64,000 bases of DNA from Mytilus edulis (lineage: Eukaryota > Mollusca > Bivalvia > Mytilida > Mytilidae), in assembly GCF_963676685.1 (NCBI RefSeq), contig NC_092353.1, forward strand, positions 8,460,207-8,524,206, written 5' to 3'. Each line of letters opens with the position of its first letter. Position 1 is the first letter of the stretch. Below are positions 33,019-58,047 of this stretch, piece after piece. A program made the translations under genes and the position numbers. The notes under the pieces were generated by a model. The model searched no databases, was not told the origin of the DNA, and worked only from the letters and a program-made list of their open reading frames with translations.

Positions 33019-36000
33019 TCATGCATTTAATGCATCAAGAGTTAGTAGGGCGTCGTTCTCTTGTATTTCCCACTGGTTCAGCCTTCTAATTTCAAGTTTA
33101 AGCTTTTCGTTTTCCAGTTTAATTTTCTCTACCTCAAGTTTAAATGTTTCTTCCTGGACTGTTAATACATCATATTGTTTCCTTGCTAGCATTTCCTGAG
33201 TTATAACATGTGAAGTCTTCACTGAGTTTTTCTTAGAGTATGGAGTGCTTGTGTATCTTGGTAACGAAATTGCAGTAGCGGGAGTGCACGTAATAGTATC
33301 ATAGGTATCATTGTTTACTAACAAACAACTTTCTGGTTGAACTTCAACCTCACACCCTGAGAAAGATTCAGCTGGAGATATATTTGGTGAAAAGATTGAG
33401 TCTGAATTATCTGAAAATATAAAGATTGAAAATGCATGAATTATACGGTATCGATTAGACTGGCATGAAGAAGGCAGTGTTTGAATATATATTACAGAAA
33501 GAAAGTAAAATACTTATTGTTTTAACCTGCCAAAATATTTACATAGTATATACAATCTTCAAGAAAATGTTAATATGTCAATTAAAATGTTGATATACAA
33601 TGTATATAAATATATTGAACTGCCGTCAGTAAAATTAAAATTAGATACATCATGGGCCATAGTTCATTCTGATTAAAATCAAACCTCTCACGGTTTGTTT
33701 GTATATATCGTGTGTTGGAGGCAGGGGCGGATCCAGCCATTTAAAAAGGGGGTCCCAATCCAGGAGAAAAGAGGGGCCTGATGGGGGAGCATCACATTGT
33801 TCTAGTAAAAAATAACCAATAAAGATGCCGAGCAAAACGAGCCAATTTTGTTAGGGTCTAGGCAATTCATTTCCAAAAATGTGAGAAAGAAAGTTTTTTT
33901 CCGACTAAAAAGGGGCCATACTATTCTATTCCAAAATAAACCCACGTGAGACCCCCATCCTAAATCTATATAACGTTACTCCTATTAATTTCTGACTGTG
34001 GGATATTTTGAGGAAGACGCACTGTACGAATTCAATGTTCAATGATTAGAGTAAAGAGAGGTGGTACAATTGCTAATGAGAGAACTAACCAGCAAGGTTT
34101 GAACAAAGTAGATGTATGCACTGATGGGCAACCGTGCCGCGGCCTTTAATAATGACGAGAGAGAGAGAGAGAAAAAAAATACAATGCAAATGCCCGACAG
34201 GAAAAATATGAAGCAATATATTAAACTTGGGAAACTAATGTTGTTTAGCCTAATTGACAATAAAACAATGATTCAGGAAAATTGATCGAATACACGACCT
34301 CTCGCAATGTAAGCAATGATATTATATATATAGTTCTTATCTAAATTATAGGACTTTAATTTATATTTGTCTCAGAAAAAAGGTAACTGCAAATTACCAG
34401 TTTTGTGTCAATTGTAGCAATAAACTAATAATAGTTACCAACATCTAAAGTATGTGTTAATGTTTATTGCATGGATTTCTTTCTATTAGCATTAAGGATC
34501 ATAAATATTTTCCACGACTACATTGTACATTATTTTGAACTAAGATCAACTATGGCTACACAAATGCTCCTCGACGAAAATAAAAAAAAAGATGTGGTAT
34601 TATTGCCAATGAGACAACTAAGAAAGCATTTATTATTTGAAAAAAAAAATGATATATGCTCCATTTAATTTTTGCGTAGTGAAAAGGTGGGGTAGGAGGG
34701 GTCCTGATTCCGAATTCCCGGGCTTAAAGACACAAAATCCCGATCGCGGTCCAGATTTTAAATAAAGTTAATTCCCGTCGATCCCAAATTAGAAAAAAAA
34801 AGAATTCCCGGATCCCGAAAGGGTCAATCCTGAAATCCCGAACTTAAAAACACCCGATCCCAAAGACCCGAAAAAACCCCTATACCCCTCCCCTCTAGTA
34901 TGAAAATGCTTTTTAAATTAATAAAAACAATCATTTATCTCGGAACAAGTCGATTGTCTTTTTTTTAAACTCAATGTTGAAATAACGTTTACCCAAATTA
35001 TTAATTGTGTTTGTGCAAGAATTATCACGTTAGACATGTTAGAAATGATACAAAAAATTCAAGTACTGTAACATAGAATAAATCGATAATGGTGTGCTTT
35101 AAAAACACCCATAATTGTACCTCATTACTACCGTGACGTCATGTTAAAAATCGAAACGCTAAAATATTTCTCTAAGAGGCAATAGTGCAGGAGAATTGAA
35201 TTAAAAATAATAATATTTGTGAGAGTAAGAATATTGGAAAATATTGGATTATTACACAGAAACCGGTAAGGTTTTTTTCTATTTCTGAAGTAAGCTCGAG
35301 TGAATATCCGTTCGACTTTGTTGACGGTTGCGAAATGTGCTTGGTCACAGTCATATGGTTTCATTTTGACTTATAGAGAGGTCAGAGAATAAGAAATCGT
35401 AAATATTGAAAAATTAGTAAATAGCGAATGACGATATTCATTCCACAAGCAGTGTGTGAGCGTCCTTATATATACACTTAATTTTATTATTATACAAATG
35501 TGGACTACCCTTCAAAAAGGCCCCACAATTTATTTTTAAGGAATGTGTTTACAAATATTGATCAGATGATGCGTAGTTGAGAGAATTAGAATGTGTATTT
35601 CCTTTATTTTTAAATTTAAGAGCAAGACGATAAGAGAAAAAGAGAAAGAATAAGCACCTTCAGAAGTTACAAGAATCACTGAAGATTCACAACCATTCAG
35701 GACAACGAAACTGGAACAATCCTTCACCATTTCAACTATTTTCTCTGTTTCATTTGACATTGGTTTAGGTGCCGGCCCACCACCTGTTTGCTTTGAATAT
35801 TTGTTTTTTTCAGCATACTGTGTTTTTGCCTTTGATTGCAAGTTTTGCCATTTGGTTTTAACTTCTTTGCCTGTGCGACAATGTAACCCAAGAGCATTGA
35901 TTTGGCATGCTATGGTCTTCCAGACCCCTGTTTTCTGTGCATTTGTAATGGCGTTGGTCAATTTGCTTCTTATTACAGTTAAATTTTGTTCAACCAGTTG

Positions 36001-36075
36001 CCTGAGTAAGGAAATTTCTGATGAATCCCAGTTTGATGATTGTTTTTTTCTATCAGCGTCTACTTGGTTCTCCAT
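33019..36075 (-). CDS. Harbinger Myb/SANT-type DNA-binding protein, two exons, intact
   Basis: Exon 1 is 36075-35658 and exon 2 is 33410-33019 (minus strand). GT/AG borders and phase agree, giving 810 nt, 269 codons plus stop. Residues about 10-80 form a Myb/SANT-like (trihelix, NAIF1-type) domain: SSNWDSSEISLLRQLVEQN, then VWKTIACQINALG, then KEVKTKWQNLQSKAKT. A GGGPAPKP motif follows. The C-terminus is a charged coiled coil (TFKLEVEKIKLENEKLKLEI). In Harbinger elements this partner carries the transposase to the nucleus and to the ends, so that role is by family. The start at 36075 was chosen because it opens on the domain and lies just inside the right terminus; an upstream in-frame Met would add 34 residues without domain similarity. 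The 2.2 kb intron is repeat-rich. Confidence 0.85.
33720..33985 (-). repeat. GGGGCGGATCCAG-type repeat in the Myb-like gene intron
   Basis: GGGGCGGATCCAGCCATTT, AAAGGGGGTCCC and AGAGGGGCCTGATGGGGGAG precede a GGGGCC-rich tail. It is related at the start to 30990-31145. Confidence 0.45.
34038..34120 (+). repeat. Dispersed repeat B fragment, decayed
   Basis: GTGGTACAATTGCTAATGAGAGAAC parallels the GTGGTATGATTGCCAATGAG core in parts. A second fragment is at 34590-34622 (GTGGTATTATTGCCAATGAG). Confidence 0.6.
34685..34885 (-). repeat. ATCCCGAAATCCCG-type repeat in the Myb-like gene intron
   Basis: TTCCCGGGCTTAAAGACAC, GATCCCGAAAGGGTCAATCC and AAATCCCGAACTTAAAAA are the complement-type of 30590-30785. 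Confidence 0.6.
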
Positions 36076-36377
36076 TTTGATTCCGTACAAAATTCGCGAA
36101 AATGCACGCGAATAAGGGAACTGTTTTAGAACCAGTTGATTCTGGATTAAATAATACTTAAAGTTGTTAAATAACACTTAAGTAATTGAAGGCGTAATTA
36201 AGCTTTGAGCAACAGATTTTAAACTGTTGTTTAACTAATTATTATTTAAGAAGTTAAGTATCATTTATCTTTTAAATAATGTTTAAATTAAATGACGTTT
36301 GTGCAACCCAGTCCAGAATAATTCAGACTGGTCGAGTAAATATATAGGCCATTTCAGACTTTTACTGGTTTGTAGTG

Positions 36378-37075
36378 TTATAGAGACTAATACAAATAAA
36401 TCTCAAAAACAAAAACAATTACAAAGACAACAACACATTAAATGACATAGACCAACACCCAGTCAAAAACAAAGACAAACAAACAATTACAAAAAGCCAA
36501 ACACAACCAATCACAATACCTTAACACTAAATATATGAGAGAAACAACAAATCAATCACTAGATAACACAACAAACAATCAATCACAAAACAAACACGCA
36601 ATTTTAATGTCTAACGTAAATGATTCACAAAGAGTAAAAAACGGTCAAGAACAAAGGCTAACATAACATCACAAAGACAAACCCACAGCGAATCACAACG
36701 ACAAAAGCAAAACCAATCACAAATCCGAAAGAAACACACAACCAATCGCAAAGACAGCACACACAGTCAAGCACAAAGACAAAACACAACTAATCACGAC
36801 GACATGTATAATCCAAATACCAACACGTTCAATCACAACATCCAACACGAGATAAATCACAAAGACCAACAAAAAGGAAATCACAAAGGACAATCACATA
36901 ATCAAAAGGACCAACACAAATGTATCATCAATACCAACTTAACCAATCACAACACAATCAAACATTATCAATCACAAATAATACAACAGAATTAGTCATA
37001 AATGAAAACATAATAAATCATGAAGATAAAAACACAATCAATAGCGAAGACAAACACCTAACTAAATATAATCAC
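36378..37075 (+). repeat. AATCACAAAGACAAAC degenerate array
   Basis: The words ATCACAAAGACAAA, CCAATCACAA, AACACACA and CAGTCAA recur through about 700 bases. It directly abuts the right end of CACTA copy 2. Similar sequence (GTTGATCACAAAGACATT) precedes the left end at 26420. The open frames here are low-complexity by-products. Confidence 0.65.
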
Positions 37076-38463
37076 CATTACTGGAGACTTGAATTTGCGT
37101 ATTCCTTTTCAACCATATCATGCAATTTCTATCTTTTAACGGCTGATATATAAAAAAAGGAGTTCGGTAACTCCATGCTAAATTATAAATCCACTTAAAG
37201 AAAAACTCGACCATAATATTTTTTTTATAGAAAATCGTAGAATTGGTTTTAACTGCAAAATAAATTAAACTTAAAATTGCTTATTTTTGTTTCAAATTAA
37301 CGGTATTTCTATGTACTTTATGTTGTTTCCTTCACTGGTGGTAAGCGGATGGTCGTAACTTAAAATAACGACCATACGAAGATTGGAGACAACTCTAGGG
37401 ATCAGTTTTTCTTTTCCGATTTTCTTGCAGTAAAAGGTTCATTTGAGCGTAACCTCTTGTCTCATATACACTGTTCGTGAGTGCGTTTATATTGAAACCA
37501 AATTTGATACATACAATCATTCCAATTTTCGTAAAATAGTCATTCAAAAATTCAAGCATGATGGTCGTAACTTTAAATGTGTGATGGTGGTAACTTCAAT
37601 TATAGTATTTTGGATGATGATCGTAACCGAGACAAGATGGGTGAAACTTTTAAAGATGACCGTAACTTTTTTGTTTATCTTTTAAAACAAAAAAGTTTTA
37701 TTTATATTATATGTCGTCAGGAAAATGTGTCCACAAATCCGAAAGTTAAGCAAATATCCGAAATCTCGACCTCAATTTACACAAAAAGAAGCACATGAAG
37801 GTATATTTTTATTACATACTTAATTTATCAATTATAAAATAGCCTATATGCAAATTATTGATCAAAATTTCATCCTGGAATCAAAGCTGTATCTTATGTC
37901 CATAAAGATGACTGATACTCGAGTATTTAGGCGATCGTTTTTCGAAGTATTTTATAGTACTGTGCACGTAACCATGTTAATAAACTCTGAGTTGAAGCAA
38001 ACAGTTCCGTCTTTCAATATTATCCCGGCTACATGCTACTCATACATGTATTTGATTCCATTCTTAAGTTCAGTGTGTATAGTGGATATCAGCGTCGATA
38101 ATGTATCAACAACCTCCTAATTTCGAAGCTAACACAAGGTTATTTGCGACCCGGTTGATTCAGAATTACAATCCATGTCAAGAAATCATCACTCAAAACT
38201 CATATGGACCTTCTACGGCATCCATCAGTGGTTACCGATTTGATTTCATTCAATAAATAATTTTTTGACCTGCATGTATGAAGACGGTGATGATATAGAT
38301 ATAATTTTTATTGCAAAATTACACCCATAAGGGTCGAGCAATATAATGTAATATAATGTAATGCAACACAATATATAGAATAATAGAGCACATTTTATGA
38401 CATGAATTGTCGAAATACTTCGGTATTTAGTTTTTCTAACGCGTTTTGAAGCCCATAGAATGT

Positions 38464-39300
38464 CTAAGACAGTAACACTAAATCATCTTCGAAACTGAGA
38501 GTTTGGATACTCGAAGTATAAGGAACTGGAGGGTTACAAGTTTCACCCAAAACTAAATGCAAATCAGTAATATGACAATTAAAACTATAGGCTCTCAAGA
38601 GCATGTGTCGCTCACCTGACTCCTTTTGGTTTTTGAAAATCATATGAAAAAAAATATAAAAAAGTAACAAAACTTGGTCCGTACTTCATAAGGAATATTC
38701 ATGCCATATTTGGTTCTAAACCATTCAGGCGTTCTCTAGCAAAAGTTCAAAATGTAAAAAGTTGACGTCGACGACGGGCGACGGCCGCCAAGTAATGAAA
38801 ATAGCTCACTTGGTTCTTCGGGCCAGATGAGCTAAAAAGTAGGATTTAAACTGTCCCTTTGTCTTACACCTCTAATAATTTGGAAAAAGAGTGTGTAGTA
38901 CTAATTTTCAGTGCGGATTGTGATATACATGTTTTGCAAAATAGCATGAAATTTCACACTAACACCATCATTTTTCAATTTTTACAACATGTCATCATGC
39001 TAAACATAGTCAAAAGTACTACGCAAATCTACAAAACAAGCTTTCAACTCATTTATTAATCTTTTGTAAACTTTAAAAATCAATATTAAATGTTTGAAAA
39101 AGACTTATAAGCTGCTTTAGTATTATTAGAGTTAAATAAGTAATTGTCTTATTTTTTTCCAAATGTTTGGTGACAAGAGTTTTTGAAACAAATAGGCCAT
39201 CAGACGTTCTATGATTTGAACGAAATCCAAAATGATGACTGGAGAACCTATACTTATAATGCTTTAACAATTTGTCTTTTATTCAAATAGAGCTATATAG
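38464..39300 (-). pseudogene. Non-LTR retrotransposon RT remnant, interrupted by repeat E
   Basis: On the minus strand, SSHHFGFRSNHRTSDGLFV and VTKHLEKNKT (39073-39270) are the RT start. LKNDGVSVKFHAILQNMYI follows in another frame (about 38940-39000). After an interruption come ITDLHLVLGETCNPP and LSFEDDLVLLS (38464-38575), where FEDD stands for the catalytic YADD. The interruption at 38590-38838 is repeat E. Stops and frameshifts make it dead. The lineage differs from the 3.4 kb fragment. Confidence 0.7.
38590..38838 (-). repeat. Dispersed repeat E inserted in an RT remnant
   Basis: One end has GGCTCTCAAGAGCATGTGTC and GCTCACCTGACTCC. The other has GACGACGGGCGACGGCC, AATAGCTCACTTGG and TCGGGCCAGATGAGCTAAAA. 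RT coding resumes on both sides. Confidence 0.65.
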
Positions 39301-39509
39301 TTTTGATAGACAGTTTAAAATAGAAATACTTCTATAATTGCATATGTCTTTTTTTATCTTCAGACTTATGGATTACAACAATAAAAGCTTTCCTTCAGCT
39401 GGTGGGAGAAATACCAGCTAATAAAATAAGATTAAACAAATATTTTCCGTTTCGCACTGAACATGTACCCCATCTCTTCATCCCTTTTACTTTTTATTAT
39501 TTGGTAAAA

Positions 39510-39820
39510 ACAACTTCACATATATATCATATAATATATTCATATAACAAAGGACACGTTTAAAACTATTGCCAAGCCTTATTCGGTCCAATACATTAAA
39601 ACAAAATCGGAATTTTTATATTTCAAAACTTTAATCAAAATTAAAAAGAAACAACACTAATATTTGAAAACTTTTAAAAATTTTGAATTCATTAAGTTGT
39701 ACACTGACCGAAATTCTTTATGACACGTTGTATGCAAAAATAAAAATAAAACTTCATAAATATATCATATCATATATTCATATAAAAAAGACACGTTTAA
39801 AGCTCTTGACTTGCTTTATT
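39510..39820 (+). repeat. Short-range duplication
   Basis: CTTCACATATATATCATATAA-TATTCATATAA followed by GACACGTTTAAA-CT, at 39510-39600, recurs at about 39747-39840 with CTTCATAAATATATCATAT. No coding region. Confidence 0.55.
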
Positions 39821-40719
39821 TAGTCCTATTTAATAAAAAAAAAAAATACGACTATCACAATTTTAAGTTACGACCATCATCAACATATTTGTTGTTTTAA
39901 TAATGACCATAAAAAAATGGATAGGAGGTCTCAGATGTTAAATTTGAACCAACCGCTTTATCAGAAAAATTACACTGGTTATATTGTAGTTTAACACACA
40001 CTTATTTTGATCATTGAGAAGCTTAATATTCCTTTAACAACACAACGTAATCAAAACGTTGAGCTGATTTTACAGAGTTATCTCCCTGTAGTGTTAGGTA
40101 CCACCTTAAAGGTCTACGTGAAAAAATTTCATTTAAAAATCGCTAGACAAGTCATTCACGTACCTGATACATTAAGAAAAGGCAGGTAAACGTTAATCGG
40201 ATAATGTCCAATCACATTTCAGACCAAGAAGGCATACTTGCTACAACCATTGATAATTTGACATTTATGTAAGAGGTCAAAACATACAGCATGCATCTTG
40301 TAACGTCAGACATACATTTTGTAGTTTTGTTGCTTCTCTCTCGAAACGAAAGAATACAGATGTGTTGTCTCCAAATTCGACGTGTTGTTTGTTGTCAAGT
40401 TATTTTTAACTGATGAGTTTGAATATCCCATCTTTGAAATATTATTATAGTATTTTTTTTAAAAATGTAGTGAAAACAGTCAATGCAGATTCAGTCTTTT
40501 TGGAATGTGGGAATATAACGTGTAAGAACGGTGCCTCAGACGGTCTTATACAATGCCGGTGATAAACTGGTCATCAATTGTGCTGCACGTCTAAATACAT
40601 ACTATGATCATCGTGTAAAACAAATCGTCTTACTTATCCATTTTGACGGGTCATGTAATGAATATTCAAAGAAAAGAATAACTGAGTGACTGGTCTCATG
40701 CAATGAATTTCAATTACAG

Positions 40720-54637
<13,918 letters not shown>

Positions 54638-54639
54638 GA

Positions 54640-55785
54640 TAAGAGTCTGTAATCACGACATCACCACGAAAAACACCAGTAACAGCAGGACGGTTAAGTT
54701 TCATTGACGAGTTGATATAAAACTGTATACACCATCCTTCATTCTCTTATATATCTATTGACATGCATATATTTTTTTTATTTTATGCTGTTATATGTTT
54801 TCGCGTCATGCCAAATATTTTGCTATCTTGCCGTCTTTTATTAATTGAATGTTATTCTACTAAATAGAAAACTAAAAAAAGCCTTCAAAAGAAACACATG
54901 TGTGTACTCTCCTTTTGGGAAGCTGTATTATTAGACAATTTAGGCGAAAAAAATGAAAATAAGTTTTTATAAATGTCATGCATTCGAAGTTTTTAGTTAT
55001 TAGTTCGCAAAATCAAAAATTTAAACACATAAAACGAATGGAATACAACTGTCACATTCCAAACATGGTACAAAAAGTTATGTTCTTATAAGACGGGTTT
55101 TAAACGGCAGACTTTGTATTACCAGATAGTTCCTTATTCGAAATTAATGTTTATAATACCTGTTCGATCAAAGAACGTGCACAGATAGTTGAACAACCTC
55201 TATATGATACTTATATAGTGTTCTCTTATATATTGTATTGCGATTTCATTGTCTTCCCAACTAGCAGATTAGAATATAGATTTTAGCACAGAAATGGCTA
55301 CTTGTTGGTTAAATCGCAAAGGACATTCATTAATTCCTTTCATATATTGGTTTTTTTTAATGATTAATGAACCGGTCTGGAGAATAACTTTCATGTTTGT
55401 TTAACTACATTTCTCTTCTTTTATGGTAGATCATAAGTATATATTCTTTGATATGATATTCGTATACTTTGCCAAACTGAAGTTATTACTTTGCTTTTTT
55501 CAAAAATATAATAAAAAGTATGGGTCAACGTGCTATTTTTACAAGCTATGAGTCGTTGAAAATTGCCTACATTTGATAAGATTGTTCATAAAAAAGTACG
55601 TTTGTGTGCATAAAAAAATTCTATAAGATAGAATTTTCATACAAATTGTGAGAATAAAGGTTTTATTATATGTTTTAAGAAAATAAAAATAAAAAATGGT
55701 GTCACCGAACTTGTTTTTTTTTATACAAGTAAAAATAAAAATTTCACTATCAGTCCAGTATATTTTTATTATTAAAAAAGTTTTA
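54640..55785. other. 3' flank of the membrane-protein gene, no further gene seen
   Basis: AT-rich sequence. No clear AATAAA near the stop and no exon-like frame. Confidence 0.4.
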
Positions 55786-55789
55786 TTCA

Positions 55790-55935
55790 ATGCCTGTACC
55801 AAGTCAGGAATATGACAGTTCTTGTCCATTCGTTTTTGATGTGTTTTGTCATTTGAATTTGCCGTGTGATTATGGACTTTCCAATTGGATTCTTTTCTGA
55901 GTTCAGTATTTTGGTGATTTTCCTTTTGAATGGCT
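55790..55935 (+). repeat. Dispersed repeat F, copy 2
   Basis: CCTGTACCAAGTCAGGAATA, TGACAGTTCTTGTCCATTCG, GCCGTGTGATTATGGACTTTC and GAGTTCAGTATTTTGGTGAT; compare 10540-10700. Confidence 0.6.
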
Positions 55936-56159
55936 TATTCTAAAATAATGATTCTAAAAACAATAACAAAAAAAATGATATTTGTTTGAATTATTTGAAT
56001 CACCAATTTTTCTTTATATAAATAAACAGTCTAACTATTTAATTGCAAATCTGTCTCCAAATTTGCAGATTTGAGCAAATAACTAGACCGATTTTGTCCT
56101 GCGATTGTAAAATCCAAGATGGTGGTATGCCATGAATCTATCTTAAGTAGTGTTTGCTA

Positions 56160-57060
56160 CAAAAGCAGGGTTTAATAATAAAAAAACGATATACTTGCAT
56201 ATCTGATGACCAATGATGTATAAGAACCGAAACAGTTGAAAACCTATATGACAAAAAGGACATTAGAATAGCTTGTTTGAGTCATGATTAAAAACGTTGC
56301 TTCATTTCCTTAAACTTTAAGCTTACTATGTATGTAGTATTCGCAATATTCTGTTTTATTTTAATCCAGCGTGAAATTAAATAAATTAGAATTTCGTTGA
56401 CATAATCTCAATAGTTATCACAATGAACGATCGTACATCAAGTTTTGAATATTCTGTTTCTTCAAACATTATATAACAAACCATGAAACTCTAACAGCAT
56501 CCAAACATATTTAAGTTATCATCTCTCATGCAACGAATAATCACTACAAGTCTATATAACTTCTGTTATATAACCTTTTGATATTACAGTTGTTTATAAT
56601 CGTTTAAGAAGCAATCACAGTAAAACCATTAGGAAATTTTAATAATGCTTAAGATTATCAGATAAACAGTTGAAAATGTTCTTAGTAGTTATGGCAACGA
56701 TTTAATTGTAAAATACATCATTTGTATTAGCGAAACGATGGGAAAAAAAATAAGCCTTTAACAATCTTTTTTTCAAAACGGATACTTTCTTTTTTTTAAA
56801 ATACATATATATTTTGTAAATTCCGTGATAGGATAGAATTAATTCAGCTAAGTCTTCCTTTTAGTTTACAGGGTGCATTTGCAGTGATATTAAAACTATT
56901 AAATAAATGAAAGCCAACACAAATTGTTAATTGCATGATCTGGGATCGTTTATCAATTTCCTATGCAAAGCAACAAAGGATATATCAGGCTTTCTGTTTC
57001 AGATATTCTATTATATGATAGATTTGCATATTGATTCGACCACCTCGTTCAATGCTGGTT
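56160..57060 (+). repeat. Diverged long repeat, copy 2
   Basis: Partner of 8330-9230 in GPCR intron 1, collinear over about 900 bases with many changes. Lies downstream of the membrane-protein gene and just before the BEL/Pao element. Confidence 0.7.
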
Positions 57061-57422
57061 AATGTGCATATGTTGTCTATAGTGAAGAACTACGTCAGCA
57101 GTGGTTTTCGTCACATCCTAATATTTTATTCAAATATCCGAGATGTGGTGGTTACAGCAAAGATTTCACTTAGAAATATTAACAAATTCAAAAATTGTTC
57201 GATTTAATCAATGAAATATTGCATAATTAACCTATTAATTATTGCAGACAGAATGTTAATTCGATATTTTATGGTTTTTGTTCTGTCGTTTTGTTTCTGC
57301 TATATTGAGGTAAATCCTCATTGACTTTTATTCGAATATTGACAAATTCAATTACTATTATTTGTTATACAACGTATCATGTAATATTGGTTTTGAAGAA
57401 GAAAGATATACATTCATGACAT

Positions 57423-57595
57423 TGTGGAGGTTAAAAGTATGATATTTTCGCTAATATAAACAAATACTTCTGTTCAGCCATAACTTTTAATAACATCTCA
57501 AAGAGCCCCCAGCGACGTCACTGTAGTCGCCAACGTCGCCAATGGTAATTTACAAAGTAAGGAACATCGTTATCCTGCAATAATTTCGACATACT
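57423..57595 (-). repeat. 3' LTR of the BEL/Pao element
   Basis: Plus-strand reading starts TGTGGAGGTTAAAAGTATG, contains GCGACGTCACTGTAGTCGCC and ends TTTCGACATAC. It matches 63124-63291 in direct orientation. Confidence 0.85.
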
Positions 57596-58047
57596 GGGGG
57601 CCGCAAAAAGTGAAAATTATCTTAAATTTCACATTAACTGTCCATATTTGTAAATAAATCAAATTAAAAAAGTATCTATCTCCATAAATGAACTACATTT
57701 AATTAACTAAGTTATTGTTCACATAAATGAACAATTTGAATTAACTTTGAAAGTCCTTTGGAAAATTGCTAATCTTCTTCATCATTTTCGTCTACATTGG
57801 CTGTCCACTTCCGTATCCTCTCCCGGGCCTTGATGCTCGCATTTAGTTTCGGTCGAGTACTCCTTTGCGTTGTGTCTTCATGTTGCTCGTCAGTATGATC
57901 GCTTGTAGCATCAGAATGTGTCCCCGATACCTCCAACGGAAATAGTTTTACGATTGGTAGGGATGTCTCACCATTGCTTGTCTGTATCCGTGCTGCCCGT
58001 ATAAGTCCATCATTGCCTCTAATAAGTTCATTTACTATACCCAGTTT

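Larger units (their letters stand above)
29659..36313. mobile_element. Complete PIF/Harbinger DNA transposon
   Basis: The left end GACTGGGTTGCACAAACG and the right end are inverted matches over the first 13 bases exactly and about 30 with mismatches. The flanks are CAG (29656-29658) and CAG (36314-36316), the 3-base CWG-type duplication of Harbinger. CACTA copy 1 preserves the corresponding unoccupied region. Inside are the two genes usual for the superfamily: a DDE transposase (plus strand) and a Myb/SANT-type protein (minus strand), convergent with a 98-base gap. Subterminal regions carry repeated AAGTAAC and TTTAAGT words. All frames are open, so the element looks young. Its total length is 6655 bases because the introns carry repeats. 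Confidence 0.9.
26468..36377. mobile_element. CACTA/EnSpm-type element, copy 2, inverted and multiply invaded
   Basis: The left end CACTACAAACCAGTAAAAG and the right end (CTTTTACTGGTTTGTAGTG) are inverted matches of each other and of copy 1. Subterminal ACTCGACC / AGTCTGAA motifs lie at 26500-26700 and, as complements, at 29490-29640 and 36315-36350. The interior aligns with copy 1 in reverse. Inside it are an insertion at 26946-27739, a SINE plus PLE fragment (28190-29070) and a Harbinger transposon (29659-36313). Without these it would be about 1.6-1.7 kb, close to copy 1. Flanking triplets (ACC and TTA) do not match, so no target duplication is seen. Confidence 0.75.
37358..39885. repeat. 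Inverted GATGGTCGTAACTTAAAAT pair
   Basis: The 19-base word at about 37358-37380 recurs as its complement (ATTTTAAGTTACGACCATC) at about 39859-39880. Extra partial copies (GATGGTCGTAACTTTAAAT, GATGATCGTAACC, GATGACCGTAACTTT) lie at 37560-37670. This could be the ends of a 2.5 kb element with subterminal repeats, but no target duplication or transposase is seen. Confidence 0.4.

Noticed and set aside
36804-37153. Asn/His/Gln-rich protein
   Set aside because: Product of the degenerate AATCACAAA array, with no codon bias or start context.
39440-39505. Signal-peptide-like start (Met, Ser-Ser-Leu-Leu-Leu) as first exon of the membrane-protein gene
   Set aside because: Its possible donor leaves phase 2, which would create a stop with the exon at 40720.
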